NCBI RefSeq assembly: GCF_007667425.1
Contig: NZ_VDRC01000001.1
Span: 1,135,379-1,199,378 of the forward strand
Direction: 5' to 3'
DNA from: Microbacterium sp. 1.5R
Lineage (GTDB): Bacteria; Actinomycetota; Actinomycetes; Actinomycetales; Microbacteriaceae
DNA: 64,000 bases
Each line of letters starts with the position of its first letter. Positions within the stretch are counted from its first letter, which is position 1. The notes beneath the pieces were generated by a model that worked only from the letters and a program-made list of their open reading frames with translations, searched no databases and was not told where the DNA came from. This document shows, piece after piece, positions 34,679-43,589 of this stretch. Both the position numbers and the translations under genes were made by a program.

Positions 34679-34714
34679 GAAGACCCCCGCCGAATCGGGT
34701 CGGCGGGGGTCTTC
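34679..34714 (+). terminator. Strong hairpin, no gene in front
   Basis: A 15-bp perfect stem GAAGACCCCCGCCGA with a 6-nt loop is followed by TTCGTC, the best terminator-like structure in this part of the window. Reading rightward it would end a transcript starting in 34431-34678, where no protein gene is seen; reading leftward no gene ends there either. A small RNA or leader is possible. Confidence 0.55.
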
Positions 34715-34736
34715 TTCGTCGGGGCGCGGGCGGGCG

Positions 34737-34796
34737 TTGGAATCGCTTGAGTTGCAGTTTTCCTGGCCTTCGACTCGCTCTTTGCGCGATTCGAAT
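34737..34796. repeat. 61-bp TTTCGAATCGC palindrome, copy C
   Basis: Left arm TTGGAATCGCTTGAGTTGCA and right arm TTTGCGCGATTCGAA. It lies 56 bp upstream of the DUF559-type gene whose other side is flanked by copy D. Confidence 0.8.
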
Positions 34797-34852
34797 CGAC
34801 CTTGTCTGTGGATAACCCCGCCACTGCACGAACGCCGTGCCAGCGTGCCGTC

Positions 34853-35827
34853 ATGAGCACCGACGACGAACCCCTCGGACCCCATGACGCCGCCTTCTCT
34901 GTGCACATCGCGCGGCTCGAAGGCGCCAGCCGCAGCGAGCTGCGACGTCGCGCACTGGTCGCGCCCTTCCAGGGCGTACGGATCCCGCGCGGTGCGTCGA
35001 ACGCCTTCCGCGACATCGAAGACCCGTACGAACGGCAGCGCCTATGCCGCGTGGAACGCGCACGCATCTATGCGGTCCGCCTGCATTCCGGCCACTTCTT
35101 CAGCCACACCACCGCCGCATCGATCTGGGGCGCTCCGCTGCCGCTCGAGTTCTCGGACACCGGCGGCATCGCGGAGTACGGCGAGCTCCCCCTCCATGTC
35201 AGCGCCTCAGGACACGTGCCGTTCCCGCGCGCGACGGGCATCAAAGGCCACAGGACGCTGTCGAGTATGACCACCGTGGAGGAGCATCGGGGGCTCAGGG
35301 CGACGTCACCGTCGGCGACCTGGGCATCGCTCGGCACACTGTCCGTGCCGGACCTCGTCGCGCTCGGCGATTACTTCTGCAGAGTGTGGCGGGCGGGTCA
35401 TGGACGCAGAGACGTGGGTCGGCCCCCGCTCGCGAACGTCACGCAATTGCGGAGCGCGATGGAGGCGGGTCGTCGTCGCGGCGCCGCGCGGCTTCGGGCC
35501 GCCCTCGACCTCATTCGCACCGACGCGTGGTCGCCGCGCGAGAGCCTCGTCCGTTGCATCCTCATCGACGCCGGACTTCCTGAGCCTCAACTGAACTTCG
35601 ACGTCTGCGTGGGCGGACGATTCGTCGCCTGCGTGGATATGGCGTATCCCGCGCAGCGAGTCGCGATCGAGTACCTCGGCATGCTGCATGGCCAGAGATG
35701 GGCGGCCGATGTCGAGCGTCTCGCCGCGCTGCGAGCAGCGGGATGGACCGTGATCGAGGTCACCGCTCCACTTCTGCGTTCCCCGGAGACTCTCGTGCGC
35801 CGGGTCGCCGCCGCACTCCGGCCCTGA
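34853..35827 (+). CDS. Restriction-endonuclease-fold (DUF559/AbiEi-like) hypothetical protein
   Basis: This 324-residue protein is of a type common in Microbacteriaceae. Residues ~20-110 resemble the AbiEi-like winged-helix start, with RRALVAPFQGVRIPRG. The C-terminal ~100 residues carry the DUF559/Vsr-like nuclease pattern: CVDMAYPAQRVAIEYLG, then WAADVERLAALRAAGWTVIEVT. The canonical IEYDG is IEYLG here, so one acidic metal-site residue may be lost. The gene is bracketed by copies C and D of the 61-bp palindrome. Function is unknown; a nuclease-derived or toxin-antitoxin-related role is possible. The start chosen is the second ATG, since the upstream one has no ribosome site and leads into the leader. 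Confidence 0.68.
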   Translation: MSTDDEPLGPHDAAFSVHIARLEGASRSELRRRALVAPFQGVRIPRGASNAFRDIEDPYERQRLCRVERARIYAVRLHSGHFFSHTTAASIWGAPLPLEFSDTGGIAEYGELPLHVSASGHVPFPRATGIKGHRTLSSMTTVEEHRGLRATSPSATWASLGTLSVPDLVALGDYFCRVWRAGHGRRDVGRPPLANVTQLRSAMEAGRRRGAARLRAALDLIRTDAWSPRESLVRCILIDAGLPEPQLNFDVCVGGRFVACVDMAYPAQRVAIEYLGMLHGQRWAADVERLAALRAAGWTVIEVTAPLLRSPETLVRRVAAALRP

Positions 35828-35837
35828 GCCTCGACCA

Positions 35838-35897
35838 TTCGAATCGCTTGAATTGCAGTTCTCCGTGGTCGAAAGCTGCAAGGCAAGCGATTCGAAA
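35838..35897. repeat. 61-bp TTTCGAATCGC palindrome, copy D
   Basis: Left arm ATTCGAATCGCTTGAATTGC and right arm GCAAGCGATTCGAAA, one of the best-conserved copies. It fills the 84-bp junction between the convergent DUF559-type and thiolase genes. Confidence 0.85.
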
Positions 35898-35911
35898 GCG
35901 AAAGGCCCCGA

Positions 35912-37099
35912 CTAGAGCCGCTCCACGATCAGCGCGTTGGCCATGCCGCCGCCCTCGCACATCGTCTGCAATCCGTATCGCCCGCCGACCGCATCGAGGT
36001 GATCGACGAGGGTGCCGAGCAGCCGCGTGCCCGACGACCCGAGCGCATGCCCCAGGGCGATCGCCCCGCCGCGGGGGTTGAGCTTCGCGGCATCCGCCCC
36101 CACCTCGGCCGCCCACGCGAGCGGCACCGACGCGAAGGCCTCGTTGACCTCGTACGCGTCGAGGTCGTCGATCGAGAGTCCGGTGCGGTCGAGGATGCGG
36201 CGGGTCGCGGGGATCGGCCCCGTCAGCATCATCAGGGGATCGTCGCCGACCACGGTGAACGAGTGGAAACGAGCACGTGGCGCGAGGCCCAGCTCTTCCG
36301 CGCGTTCCGCGCTCATCAGCAGAGCGGCGGAGGCGCCGTCGGTGAGCGGCGAGGAGTTGCCCGGGGTGATGCGCCAGTCGAGTTCGGGGAAGCGTTCCGC
36401 GAGCGCATCGGTGCGGAACGCCGCTGACAGTCCGGCCAGAGCGGATGCCGTGGTGCCGGCGCGAACGGTCTCATCCGTCGCGGCATCCGGCGCCTCGTCG
36501 ACCCCGATCACCGTGCGGTCGAAGAACCCCTCGTCCCACGCGGCGGCCGCGCGGCGGTGCGACTCTGCGGCGTAGGCGTCGAGCGTCTCGCGGTCGAGCC
36601 TCCAGTGCGCGGCGATGAGCTCGGCGGAGACCCCCTGGTTCACGAGCCCCTCGGGGTAGCGGGCCCGCAGGCGCGGCGACATCGGACTCCCGGCGACCGA
36701 CGCCGACGACCCGAGCGGCACCCGGCTCATCGACTCGACGCCTCCGACGATGACCGCGTCGTACGCCCCGGAGATGATGCCCTGCGCGGCGGAGTGCACG
36801 GCCTGCTGACTCGATCCGCACTGCCGGTCGATGGTCGCTGCGGGCACGGACTCGTCGAATCCGGCGGCGAGAACGGCCTGCCTGGCGATGTTCGACGACT
36901 GCTCGCCGACCTGGCTGACGCACCCGAGGAGCACATCGTCGATCTGCCGGGACTCGAGGCCGCTGCGGTCGAGGATCGCCGCGAGCGCACCCGCGGCGAG
37001 GTCGACGGGATGCACGCCCGACAGCATCCCGCCGGGCTTGCCTCGACCGACCGGGGTTCGGACGACGTCGATCAGGACGGCTTCGCTGCGCGCGCTCAT
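35912..37099 (-). CDS. Acetyl-CoA acetyltransferase / 3-ketoacyl-CoA thiolase
   Basis: This 395-residue thiolase has nucleophile C94 in DRQCGSSQQA, GGVESMSRVPLG, the NEAFASVPLAWA box, GGAIALGHALGSSGTR with the activating His, and the C-terminal MCEGGGMANALIVERL with the second Cys. It can cleave 3-ketoacyl-CoA or condense two acetyl-CoA. The length is normal. The ATG three codons into MGRMSAR is preferred over the first because the latter has its ribosome site too close. It reads leftward alone, 84 bp from the convergent DUF559-type gene. Confidence 0.92.
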   Translation of the reverse strand: MSARSEAVLIDVVRTPVGRGKPGGMLSGVHPVDLAAGALAAILDRSGLESRQIDDVLLGCVSQVGEQSSNIARQAVLAAGFDESVPAATIDRQCGSSQQAVHSAAQGIISGAYDAVIVGGVESMSRVPLGSSASVAGSPMSPRLRARYPEGLVNQGVSAELIAAHWRLDRETLDAYAAESHRRAAAAWDEGFFDRTVIGVDEAPDAATDETVRAGTTASALAGLSAAFRTDALAERFPELDWRITPGNSSPLTDGASAALLMSAERAEELGLAPRARFHSFTVVGDDPLMMLTGPIPATRRILDRTGLSIDDLDAYEVNEAFASVPLAWAAEVGADAAKLNPRGGAIALGHALGSSGTRLLGTLVDHLDAVGGRYGLQTMCEGGGMANALIVERL

Positions 37100-37148
37100 G
37101 CGTCCCATTCTCACCCCGCGCGCGGGACTCAGGACGTAGGGGAGCCGA

Positions 37149-37307
37149 TCAGGTCGCGGGGTACGGCGGCCGCGAGACGATGCGGAGCGGCTTGAGCGAG
37201 CGGGCGCGGGCGCCCCTCTCGCGGTCTTCTGATCGCACGGGCTCATCCGTGCGGGATAGGGGCGGGCGTCTGTCTGCGTCCTTGTCGGACGAGCTGTGAC
37301 TGCTCAT
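37149..37307 (-). CDS. Small basic hypothetical protein
   Basis: A 52-residue frame beginning MSSHSSSDKDADRRPPLSRT and rich in R, S, D and P fills the gap upstream of the thiolase. I recognise no family. It is strongly charged and likely disordered. Support is only position and an acceptable length; the ribosome site is weak and the frame could be chance in such G+C-rich DNA. Confidence 0.25.
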   Translation of the reverse strand: MSSHSSSDKDADRRPPLSRTDEPVRSEDRERGARARSLKPLRIVSRPPYPAT

Positions 37308-37512
37308 ACTCCGACCGTACGGGTCCAACATGTGCGCGCGTCCAGGTTCGCCGTGTCGGAGCCTCCGCCGCGAACTCGCCAGAGTGTTTCGCGCCGTGCG
37401 AACGGGCGGTCGGGCCACCGGCATCCGAAATAGAATCGGAGTGCGTCCGCACCCCGGCGCATCCCCTGCCGATGAGCCCGCGATCCGGGCCGTGCTCCCC
37501 CGAGGATCCGCC

Positions 37513-38094
37513 ATGTCCAGCGACTCCATCACCGTCTCCATCCGCCGAGAGGTCGATCCGGCGCGTATCGCCGAGACCACCGAGTGGGTGCAGCGCGGGG
37601 TGAACAAGGCCAACACCTACCCGGGCTTCCTCGGATCCGGGTGGGTGCGCGCCGGCGCCGACTCCCACGTCTGGCACATGCTCTACCGCTTCGCCGACGA
37701 GGAGACGCTGGTCGCCTGGGAGGACTCCCCCGAGCGCGCGGCGTGGCTGGCCACCGGCGAAGGCCTCGTGCTGAGCGAGCGCTCCCGGCGTCGCAGCGGC
37801 ATCGAGGGCTGGTTCGACGATCCGGCGACGGGATCCGTCACGGTGCAGACGGATGGCGCAGCCACCGGCCCGGTGCCGACTGCGCCGCCCCGCTGGAAGC
37901 AGGCGGTGTCGATCTGGCTCGGCTTCTTCCCCGTGAACCTCGTCTTCGCCTATGCGATGAGCCCGATCCCCGGGTGGAACGAGCTGCCGATCTGGCTGCG
38001 CGTGCTCGCCACGACCCTCGTGCTCACGCCGATCATGACCTACTGGGTGCTGCCGTACGTCACGCGCTCGTTGCGTCGCTGGCTCGCGCGCTGA
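37513..38094 (+). CDS. Antibiotic-biosynthesis-monooxygenase-domain membrane protein
   Basis: This 193-residue protein has an N-terminal ABM-like domain (ITVSIRREVDPARIAETTEW ... HVWHMLYRFADEETLVAWE) and a C-terminal part with two hydrophobic segments (WLGFFPVNLVFAYAM and VLATTLVLTPIMTYWVLPYV). This ABM plus two-helix architecture is seen in actinobacterial and proteobacterial proteins of unknown function. The ATG follows GAGGATCC; upstream in-frame starts give a non-conserved Arg-rich extension. Confidence 0.78.
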   Translation: MSSDSITVSIRREVDPARIAETTEWVQRGVNKANTYPGFLGSGWVRAGADSHVWHMLYRFADEETLVAWEDSPERAAWLATGEGLVLSERSRRRSGIEGWFDDPATGSVTVQTDGAATGPVPTAPPRWKQAVSIWLGFFPVNLVFAYAMSPIPGWNELPIWLRVLATTLVLTPIMTYWVLPYVTRSLRRWLAR

Positions 38095-38160
38095 GTCGGT
38101 CGGACCGCCGGGAACGATCGAGAATGATCTTCCGTCCCGCTCATCGGGCGCCCGCCGGCG

Positions 38161-39099
38161 TCAGAGGGCGGAGATGGTCCAGGATGCCGCGTGCGCGCCA
38201 CCCGGCTGCAGCACCACGAGATCGACACCCGACCGGAACGCATCCGGCGGGCAGGTCATGGGCTCGACCGCGAGGCCGATGCGGTGCGTCGCCTCGACGG
38301 GAGTGTCCGCGGTGTGCACCTGCACCCATGGGCACCCCTCGTCGAAGGCGATGGCGACGCCCGCGCCGGATGCCGTCTGCACCCGCACCTCGGCGATGCC
38401 GCCCGCCCGCGACAGCCCGGTGAACGCGTGGTCGATGAACACGTCGCCGAGGCGCCGGGTGTCGCGGAAGTCCCAGTGCGGATGCGCGTCCACCGGCTCG
38501 ACCGCGACCGGACTCAGGCGATCGTCGGTGACGGTGAGCACTTCGGATGCCGGCAGGGTCAGCGTCCAGTCGTCGACCCGCTCGGCGGGGTCGGCCACGA
38601 GGTAGGGATGAGGTCCGGTGCCCCAGGGCGCTGCGTCCGTCCCGAGGTTCCGACCGGTGACGGTCTGGCGCAGGCCGTCGGCGTCGAGGCGGTACTCGAC
38701 CTCGACCTCGACACGGAACGGGTAGCCGGTCTGCGGCTCGATCACGCCGGCCAGCACCACGCGGTCGTCGGCGACGACACGGTCGGCGAACTCGGTCCAG
38801 GCGACGAGACCGTGCAGGGCATGCGATCGCTCGGGCTCAGAGAGGGCGAGCCGGCGCTCGACACCGCCGAACGCATACCGCCCGTCGACGACGCGGTTCG
38901 GCCACGGCGCGAGCGTCGCCCCGCGATAGGCCGGCCGCACCTCGTCGGCGTCGAACGGCACGACGAGGTCGCGCCCCTCGAAGGTCAGGCTGCGCAGGGT
39001 CGCCCCGACGCTCGCGATCACGGCCTCGTACCCGTGCCCGGCGATCGCCAGTTGCCGCCCTGATCGCGGCGTCGCCGCCGATGCCGTCGAATCACTCAC
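38161..39099 (-). CDS. Aldose 1-epimerase family protein
   Basis: This 312-residue mutarotase-like enzyme interconverts sugar anomers. The family residues are visible in APWPNRVVDGRYAF, the His in SHALHGLV, the catalytic His in GTGPHPYL and the GDVFIDHAFTGL segment, with LAVEPMTCPPDAF near the end containing the catalytic Glu of the EPMT motif. A GTG start is used because the longer upstream frame lacks similarity. It diverges from the NAD-dependent epimerase gene across only 57 bp, so the two sugar genes may share a promoter region. Confidence 0.9.
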   Translation of the reverse strand: MSDSTASAATPRSGRQLAIAGHGYEAVIASVGATLRSLTFEGRDLVVPFDADEVRPAYRGATLAPWPNRVVDGRYAFGGVERRLALSEPERSHALHGLVAWTEFADRVVADDRVVLAGVIEPQTGYPFRVEVEVEYRLDADGLRQTVTGRNLGTDAAPWGTGPHPYLVADPAERVDDWTLTLPASEVLTVTDDRLSPVAVEPVDAHPHWDFRDTRRLGDVFIDHAFTGLSRAGGIAEVRVQTASGAGVAIAFDEGCPWVQVHTADTPVEATHRIGLAVEPMTCPPDAFRSGVDLVVLQPGGAHAASWTISAL

Positions 39100-39156
39100 G
39101 CCGTCGAGTGTATTGCGAACGGCCCTGCCGACCCGTCGGCGTGCCACGCTGGTGAC

Positions 39157-40002
39157 ATGCGCATCGCACTCACCGGATCATCGGGCAAGCTCGGCACCGT
39201 CGTCGCACGCGAGCTGCGCGCAACGGGCATCGAGGTCATCGGGATGGACGTCTCCGGCCAGCGGGGGCCCGGGTTCGTGCAGGTCGACCTCACCGACTAC
39301 GGACAGGTCGTCGACGCCCTGACCGCGGTGGGCGACCAGCACGACGGCATCGACGCGGTCGTGCACCTCGGCGCGATCCCTGCGCCGGGCATCCGCAGCG
39401 ACGTCGCGACCTTCCACAACAACATGCCCGCCACGTTCAACGTGTTCTGGGCGGCGGTGCGCCTCGGCATCCGTCGCATCGTCTACGCGTCCAGCGAGAC
39501 CGTGCTCGGGCTTCCGTTCGACGTGCCGCCGCCGTACGTCCCAGTCGACGAGGAGTACCCGCCGCGCCCCGAGTCGGTGTACTCGCTGGTGAAGACGTTG
39601 GAAGAGCATCTCGCGACCGAGCTCGTGCGCTGGCACCCCGACCTGTCGATCACCGCGCTGCGGTTCTCGAACGTCATGGTGCCCGACGACTACGCGGAGT
39701 TCCCCTCGTTCGACACCGACGCCCTGCTCCGCAAATGGAACCTCTGGGGCTACATCGATGCGCGCGACGGCGCTCAGGCCGTGCAGCGCGCCCTCGAGGG
39801 GGCGCCGGTCGGATTCGAGCAGTACATCATCGCGGCGGCGGACACGGTCATGTCGCGACCGAACGACGAGCTGCTCGCCGAGGTGTTCCCCGAGGTGCCC
39901 GTGGCACGCGAGGTCGGTGCGAACGAGACGCTGCTGTCGATCGACAAGGCCCGCCGGATCCTCGGCTACGACCCGCAGCACTCCTGGCGCGACCACGTCT
40001 AG
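39157..40002 (+). CDS. NAD(P)-dependent sugar epimerase/dehydrogenase (extended SDR)
   Basis: This 281-residue SDR begins MRIALTGSSGKLGTVVAREL, with the Rossmann glycine pattern, followed by VVHLGAIPAPG, IVYASSETVLG and the active-site YSLVK. Its shape resembles uronate dehydrogenases and related small epimerases. The C-terminal half covers the substrate site (RFSNVMVPDDYAEFPSFD). The substrate is not known. It ends against the FMN reductase gene with copy E of the 61-bp palindrome between them. Confidence 0.85.
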   Translation: MRIALTGSSGKLGTVVARELRATGIEVIGMDVSGQRGPGFVQVDLTDYGQVVDALTAVGDQHDGIDAVVHLGAIPAPGIRSDVATFHNNMPATFNVFWAAVRLGIRRIVYASSETVLGLPFDVPPPYVPVDEEYPPRPESVYSLVKTLEEHLATELVRWHPDLSITALRFSNVMVPDDYAEFPSFDTDALLRKWNLWGYIDARDGAQAVQRALEGAPVGFEQYIIAAADTVMSRPNDELLAEVFPEVPVAREVGANETLLSIDKARRILGYDPQHSWRDHV

Positions 40003-40006
40003 CCGC

Positions 40007-40067
40007 TTTCGAATCGCGCAAATGGTCACTTTTCGACCGGTGGCGTAACCAGTTGCGCGATTCGAAA
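40007..40067. repeat. 61-bp TTTCGAATCGC palindrome, copy E
   Basis: Perfect outer arms TTTCGAATCGCGCAA and TTGCGCGATTCGAAA, 15 bp each, so this is the most symmetrical copy. It occupies a convergent gene junction, where it could stop transcription from both sides. Confidence 0.88.
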
Positions 40068-40076
40068 GCGACCACG

Positions 40077-40652
40077 TCAGCCGTCGGTGTCGCGCGGCAA
40101 CACCGTCAGCACGCGCTCGATGTGGTCGCGGAACTCGGTCATGAAGCCCCGAAGGAAGTCCGCCGTGTCGGGGTGCGAGACCGTGCCGTCGTCGGAGTAG
40201 TGCTCGGCCTTGAACTGGATGTACGCCTCCGGCGCCGTCATCTGCCTGGCGTTGCAGAAGCTGAGCACCCCGCGCAGGCTCTGCTGGGCGACCGCGGTGC
40301 CGATCGCGCCGACCGAGGCGCCGATGACGGCCGCGGGGATGTGGTCGAACGAGTTCTGCCCCCACGGGCGCGAGGCCCAGTCGATCGCGTTCTTGAGCCC
40401 GCCGGGGATCGACCTGTTGTACTCCGGGGTGACGAACAGCACGGCATCCGCGGAGTCGATCGCCTCCTTCAGCGCTACCGCCTCGGGCGGGTACGACTCG
40501 TCATAGTCCTGGCTGTACAGAGGCAGGTCCTTGATCGGGATCTCGAAGAACTCGAGGTCCTGAGGCGCCAGGTCGATGAGGGCCGTCGCGAGGATCCGAT
40601 TGATCGACGTCGACGACAGGCTTCCGACGAAATACCCGACCCTGTGTGCCAT
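40077..40652 (-). CDS. NADPH-dependent FMN reductase
   Basis: This 191-residue flavoprotein starts RVGYFVGSLSSTSINRIL, the FMN phosphate loop of the family, has the second FMN motif VLFVTPEYNRSIPGGLKNAIDW and AAVIGASVGAIGTAVAQQSL. It would reduce FMN, quinones or azo compounds. It is close to the ChrR/SsuE-like group. The gene lies upstream-facing of the oxidase gene by ~98 bp and is monocistronic or second in a unit with it. Confidence 0.92.
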   Translation of the reverse strand: MAHRVGYFVGSLSSTSINRILATALIDLAPQDLEFFEIPIKDLPLYSQDYDESYPPEAVALKEAIDSADAVLFVTPEYNRSIPGGLKNAIDWASRPWGQNSFDHIPAAVIGASVGAIGTAVAQQSLRGVLSFCNARQMTAPEAYIQFKAEHYSDDGTVSHPDTADFLRGFMTEFRDHIERVLTVLPRDTDG

Positions 40653-40750
40653 GTCCGCTCCTCCGTATCGACGCCGAGCACGCTGCCCGGCACGCTGCGT
40701 CCAGTCTCGCGCCGCCACTCCGCCGCGTCCACCCCCACCGGCGGTGCCGT

Positions 40751-42010
40751 CTAGAGACCGAGTCGCTCCAGGTACGGGTTGACCAGCCGGCGTTCGGGGT
40801 CGTAGCGGGCGGCGAGGGCCGCGAAGTCGTCGAACCGCGGATAGCGCGACCTCACCTCGGCGCCGTCGAGCGTGAAGACCTTGCCCCAGTGCGGCCGCGC
40901 CGTGCCGGGCAGCGCCGCCTCGAGAGTCGGCAAGAAAGCCCGCACCGCCGCTTCGTCGGGCTTCCAGGTGAAGTGGATGCCGACGGCATCCGTCTCGTAC
41001 GACGAGCTCAGCCACAGCTCATCGGCTGCGACCGTGCGAATCTCGCTCACGAACAGCAGCGGCGCAATCTGACCCGCGAGCGTGCGCACGACCTGGATGG
41101 CCTCGACCGCGTCGGCGCGCGGCACGAGGTACTCGGTCTGGATCTCGGCGCCGGCGGAGGGGGTGAACTCGAGTCGGAAGTGCGGCAGGCGGTCGAACCA
41201 CGGCCCCGGTGCGCCACCCTGCTCGGTGCACGCGATCGGGTCGGCGCCGAGGATCGGATGCCGCTTCGCAGCCGCCGGCTCCGCGTCGAGGCGCGAGAAC
41301 AGGTCGGCCCGCGTGATCTCGCGCGCCTCGGGCAACCGCTGCTTGACCCAGATCTGGTCGGCGACGTCGGTGCGCTCCCAGGTAGAGAAGATGCTGACGC
41401 TCGTGCCGATCCCGGTCACGTCGTCGAGATCGCGCAGGATCGCGTCCCAGGCCGGATGCTCGAACACGTGCTGCGCGACCTCATACGCCGGCTCGACGTC
41501 GAGAGTCACGTCGATCACCGCGCCGAGGGCGCCGAGGCTGACCACCGCGCCGTCGAAGTCGACGTCACCGCGCTGCAGCGTCCGCACGGCGCCCGCAGGG
41601 GTGACGATCGTGAGCGCCCGCACCGCGGTGGCGAGCGAGCCGATGGCGTCTCCCGATCCGTGCGTGCCCGACGCGACGGCGCCCGCGACCGAGATGTGCG
41701 GCAGCGAAGCGAGGTTCGCGAGCGCCAGGCCCTCGGCATCCAGCAGCGGAGCGAGGTCGCCGTAGCGCAGCGCGCCGCTCACGCGCACCGCGTCGCGGGC
41801 CTCGTTCACCGCGAATACACGGGGCAGGCCGTCTGTCGCGATCAGGATGCCGTCGGAGTCGGCGAGATCGGAGAACGAGTGGCGCGAGCCCAGCATCCGC
41901 ACCTTCCCGCCTGCCGCGAGCTCAGCTCGCAGCTCGTCGACGGATGACGGATGCGCGACGCGCGACGCGCGGTACGCGACGTTGCCGGCCCAGTTGCGTT
42001 CGATGCCCAT
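40751..42010 (-). CDS. FAD-linked alditol/aldono-lactone oxidase
   Basis: This 419-residue oxidase belongs to the VAO-type FAD family that includes xylitol (alditol) oxidase and D-arabinono-lactone oxidase. FAD-binding parts visible are VRMLGSRHSFSDLADSDG (with the His used for covalent FAD in alditol oxidases), PHISVAGAVASGTHGSG and the C-terminal ARYDPERRLVNPYLERLGL. Size matches alditol oxidases. The ATG is preceded by the MFS stop 16 bp upstream, so it is co-transcribed with that transporter, which may import its polyol. Confidence 0.85.
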   Translation of the reverse strand: MGIERNWAGNVAYRASRVAHPSSVDELRAELAAGGKVRMLGSRHSFSDLADSDGILIATDGLPRVFAVNEARDAVRVSGALRYGDLAPLLDAEGLALANLASLPHISVAGAVASGTHGSGDAIGSLATAVRALTIVTPAGAVRTLQRGDVDFDGAVVSLGALGAVIDVTLDVEPAYEVAQHVFEHPAWDAILRDLDDVTGIGTSVSIFSTWERTDVADQIWVKQRLPEAREITRADLFSRLDAEPAAAKRHPILGADPIACTEQGGAPGPWFDRLPHFRLEFTPSAGAEIQTEYLVPRADAVEAIQVVRTLAGQIAPLLFVSEIRTVAADELWLSSSYETDAVGIHFTWKPDEAAVRAFLPTLEAALPGTARPHWGKVFTLDGAEVRSRYPRFDDFAALAARYDPERRLVNPYLERLGL

Positions 42011-42026
42011 CGCGTCAGGATAACCG

Positions 42027-43487
42027 TCAGCTCTTCGTCGGACTCTCGACGAGCGACAGGGGGTCTGCGATGTCCTCGAGCGACTTGCCGGCCGCGCTCA
42101 CGCCGAACACCCCGCACACGACGCCGCCGACGATCATGATGCCCGCACCCAGCACGTACCCCCAGAACAGCGGGCCGCGGTCACCGGTCTCGGCGCTCTG
42201 CCCGATCAGCGTCCCGTACAGCACCGGGGCGATCGCGCCGACGAGCTGACCGATCGAGAACACGTACGAGATGACCTGGCTGCGCAGCTCGAGCGGGAAG
42301 ATCTCGCTCACCGTCAGATAGGCCGCCGACGCCCCCGCCGAGGCGAAGAAGAATGACGCGCACCAGAACGCGGTGTGGGTGCCCGCGTTCAGAACGCCCG
42401 CGTTGAAGAGGAAGGCGCTCACGAGCAGGATCGACCCGGCGAGGACGTAGGTGAGGAACAGCATCCGCCGACGCCCCCACGTGTCGAAGAAGTGACCGAG
42501 CACGAGCGCCCCGGCGAGATTGCCGACCGCGAAGATGATGAAGTACTGCGACGCCGAGGCGGGCGGGGTGTCGTAGAAGTTCTCGAGCACGAGCGCGTAG
42601 GTGAAGAAGATCGCGTTGTACAGGAACGACTGCGTCACCATCATCGTGATGCCGACGAGCGTGCGCCGCGGGTACTTCTGGAACAGCACCTTCGCGATCA
42701 CGAGGAACGGCACCTGGCCGTACTCCTTCACCGTGATCGCCTTCGACTCGTCGACCGGCGGGATCTCCTTGCCCTCCTGGCGGATGCGCTCCTCGATGCC
42801 GTCGACGTTGCGCTCGGCCTCGTCCTCACGCCCGTGGGTCATCTGCCAGCGCGGGCTCTCGGGGATGTGCCGGCGCAGCCAGATGATCAGCAGTCCGAGG
42901 ATCGGGCCCAGGAAGAAGCTGAGCCGCCAGCCGATGTCGGCCGGGAGGATGTCGGTGTTCAGGAAGAACAGGTTCGCGACGGCGCCGAGCGCCGCACCGC
43001 CCCAGTACGTGCCGTTGATCGCGATGTCGACACGACCGCGGTACTTCGCGGGGATGATCTCGTCGATCGCCGAGTTGATCGCCGCGTACTCCCCGCCGAT
43101 GCCGGCACCGGCGACGAAACGCCAGATGTAGAAGAACCACGGCGCGAACGCGAGTCCGGCGACCGCGGATCCGACGAGGTACACCGCGAGCGACAGGATG
43201 AAGAGCTTCTTGCGGCCGAGTCGGTCGGTGAGGCGGCCGAACACGAGAGCGCCGAACACCTGGCCGAGCAGGTAGCAGGTACCCGCGAGGCCGACCTCGG
43301 CCGGGCCCATACCGAGGGTCGCGGCGTAGCCGTTCGCGGCGACGATCTGCACCTCGAGGCCGTCCAGGATCCACGAGAACCCGAGCCCGACGACGATCAT
43401 CCAGTGGAATCGCGCCCAGGGAAGCCGGTCCATCCGGGCGGGGACGAGTGAGCGCACCTTCTCGACATTGACATCCGACGCGGACAT
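42027..43487 (-). CDS. MFS sugar/acid transporter
   Basis: This 486-residue transporter has about twelve membrane segments and family signatures: GLGFSWILDGLEVQIVAANG, GRLTDRLGRKKLFI, the central FVAGAGIGGEYAAINSAIDE and PESPRWQMTHGREDEAERNV cytoplasmic loop, and GHFFDTWGRRRMLF. This pattern fits the sugar porter/aromatic-acid symporter branch. AAGGAGG four nt before the ATG fixes the start. It precedes the alditol oxidase gene by 16 bp. The substrate is likely a polyol or acid, by context. Confidence 0.88.
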   Translation of the reverse strand: MSASDVNVEKVRSLVPARMDRLPWARFHWMIVVGLGFSWILDGLEVQIVAANGYAATLGMGPAEVGLAGTCYLLGQVFGALVFGRLTDRLGRKKLFILSLAVYLVGSAVAGLAFAPWFFYIWRFVAGAGIGGEYAAINSAIDEIIPAKYRGRVDIAINGTYWGGAALGAVANLFFLNTDILPADIGWRLSFFLGPILGLLIIWLRRHIPESPRWQMTHGREDEAERNVDGIEERIRQEGKEIPPVDESKAITVKEYGQVPFLVIAKVLFQKYPRRTLVGITMMVTQSFLYNAIFFTYALVLENFYDTPPASASQYFIIFAVGNLAGALVLGHFFDTWGRRRMLFLTYVLAGSILLVSAFLFNAGVLNAGTHTAFWCASFFFASAGASAAYLTVSEIFPLELRSQVISYVFSIGQLVGAIAPVLYGTLIGQSAETGDRGPLFWGYVLGAGIMIVGGVVCGVFGVSAAGKSLEDIADPLSLVESPTKS

Positions 43488-43589
43488 GGAGCCTCCTTCA
43501 TCCGGGACCCTCACGGTCCCGGATCAGTGATACTCCTGCGGCGGACGTCGGCGCATCCGGTTGATTCCGGGCGCTCTTGGCGCTAGACG

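Larger units (their letters stand above)
34431..34852. other. Gene-free interval with orphan hairpin and a palindrome
   Basis: This stretch between the divergent mmsA and DUF559-type genes has no convincing gene. It must contain the mmsA promoter at its left side. A strong terminator-like hairpin (34679-34714) and copy C of the 61-bp palindrome (34737-34796) occupy the right side. No tRNA cloverleaf was recognised. Confidence 0.5.
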
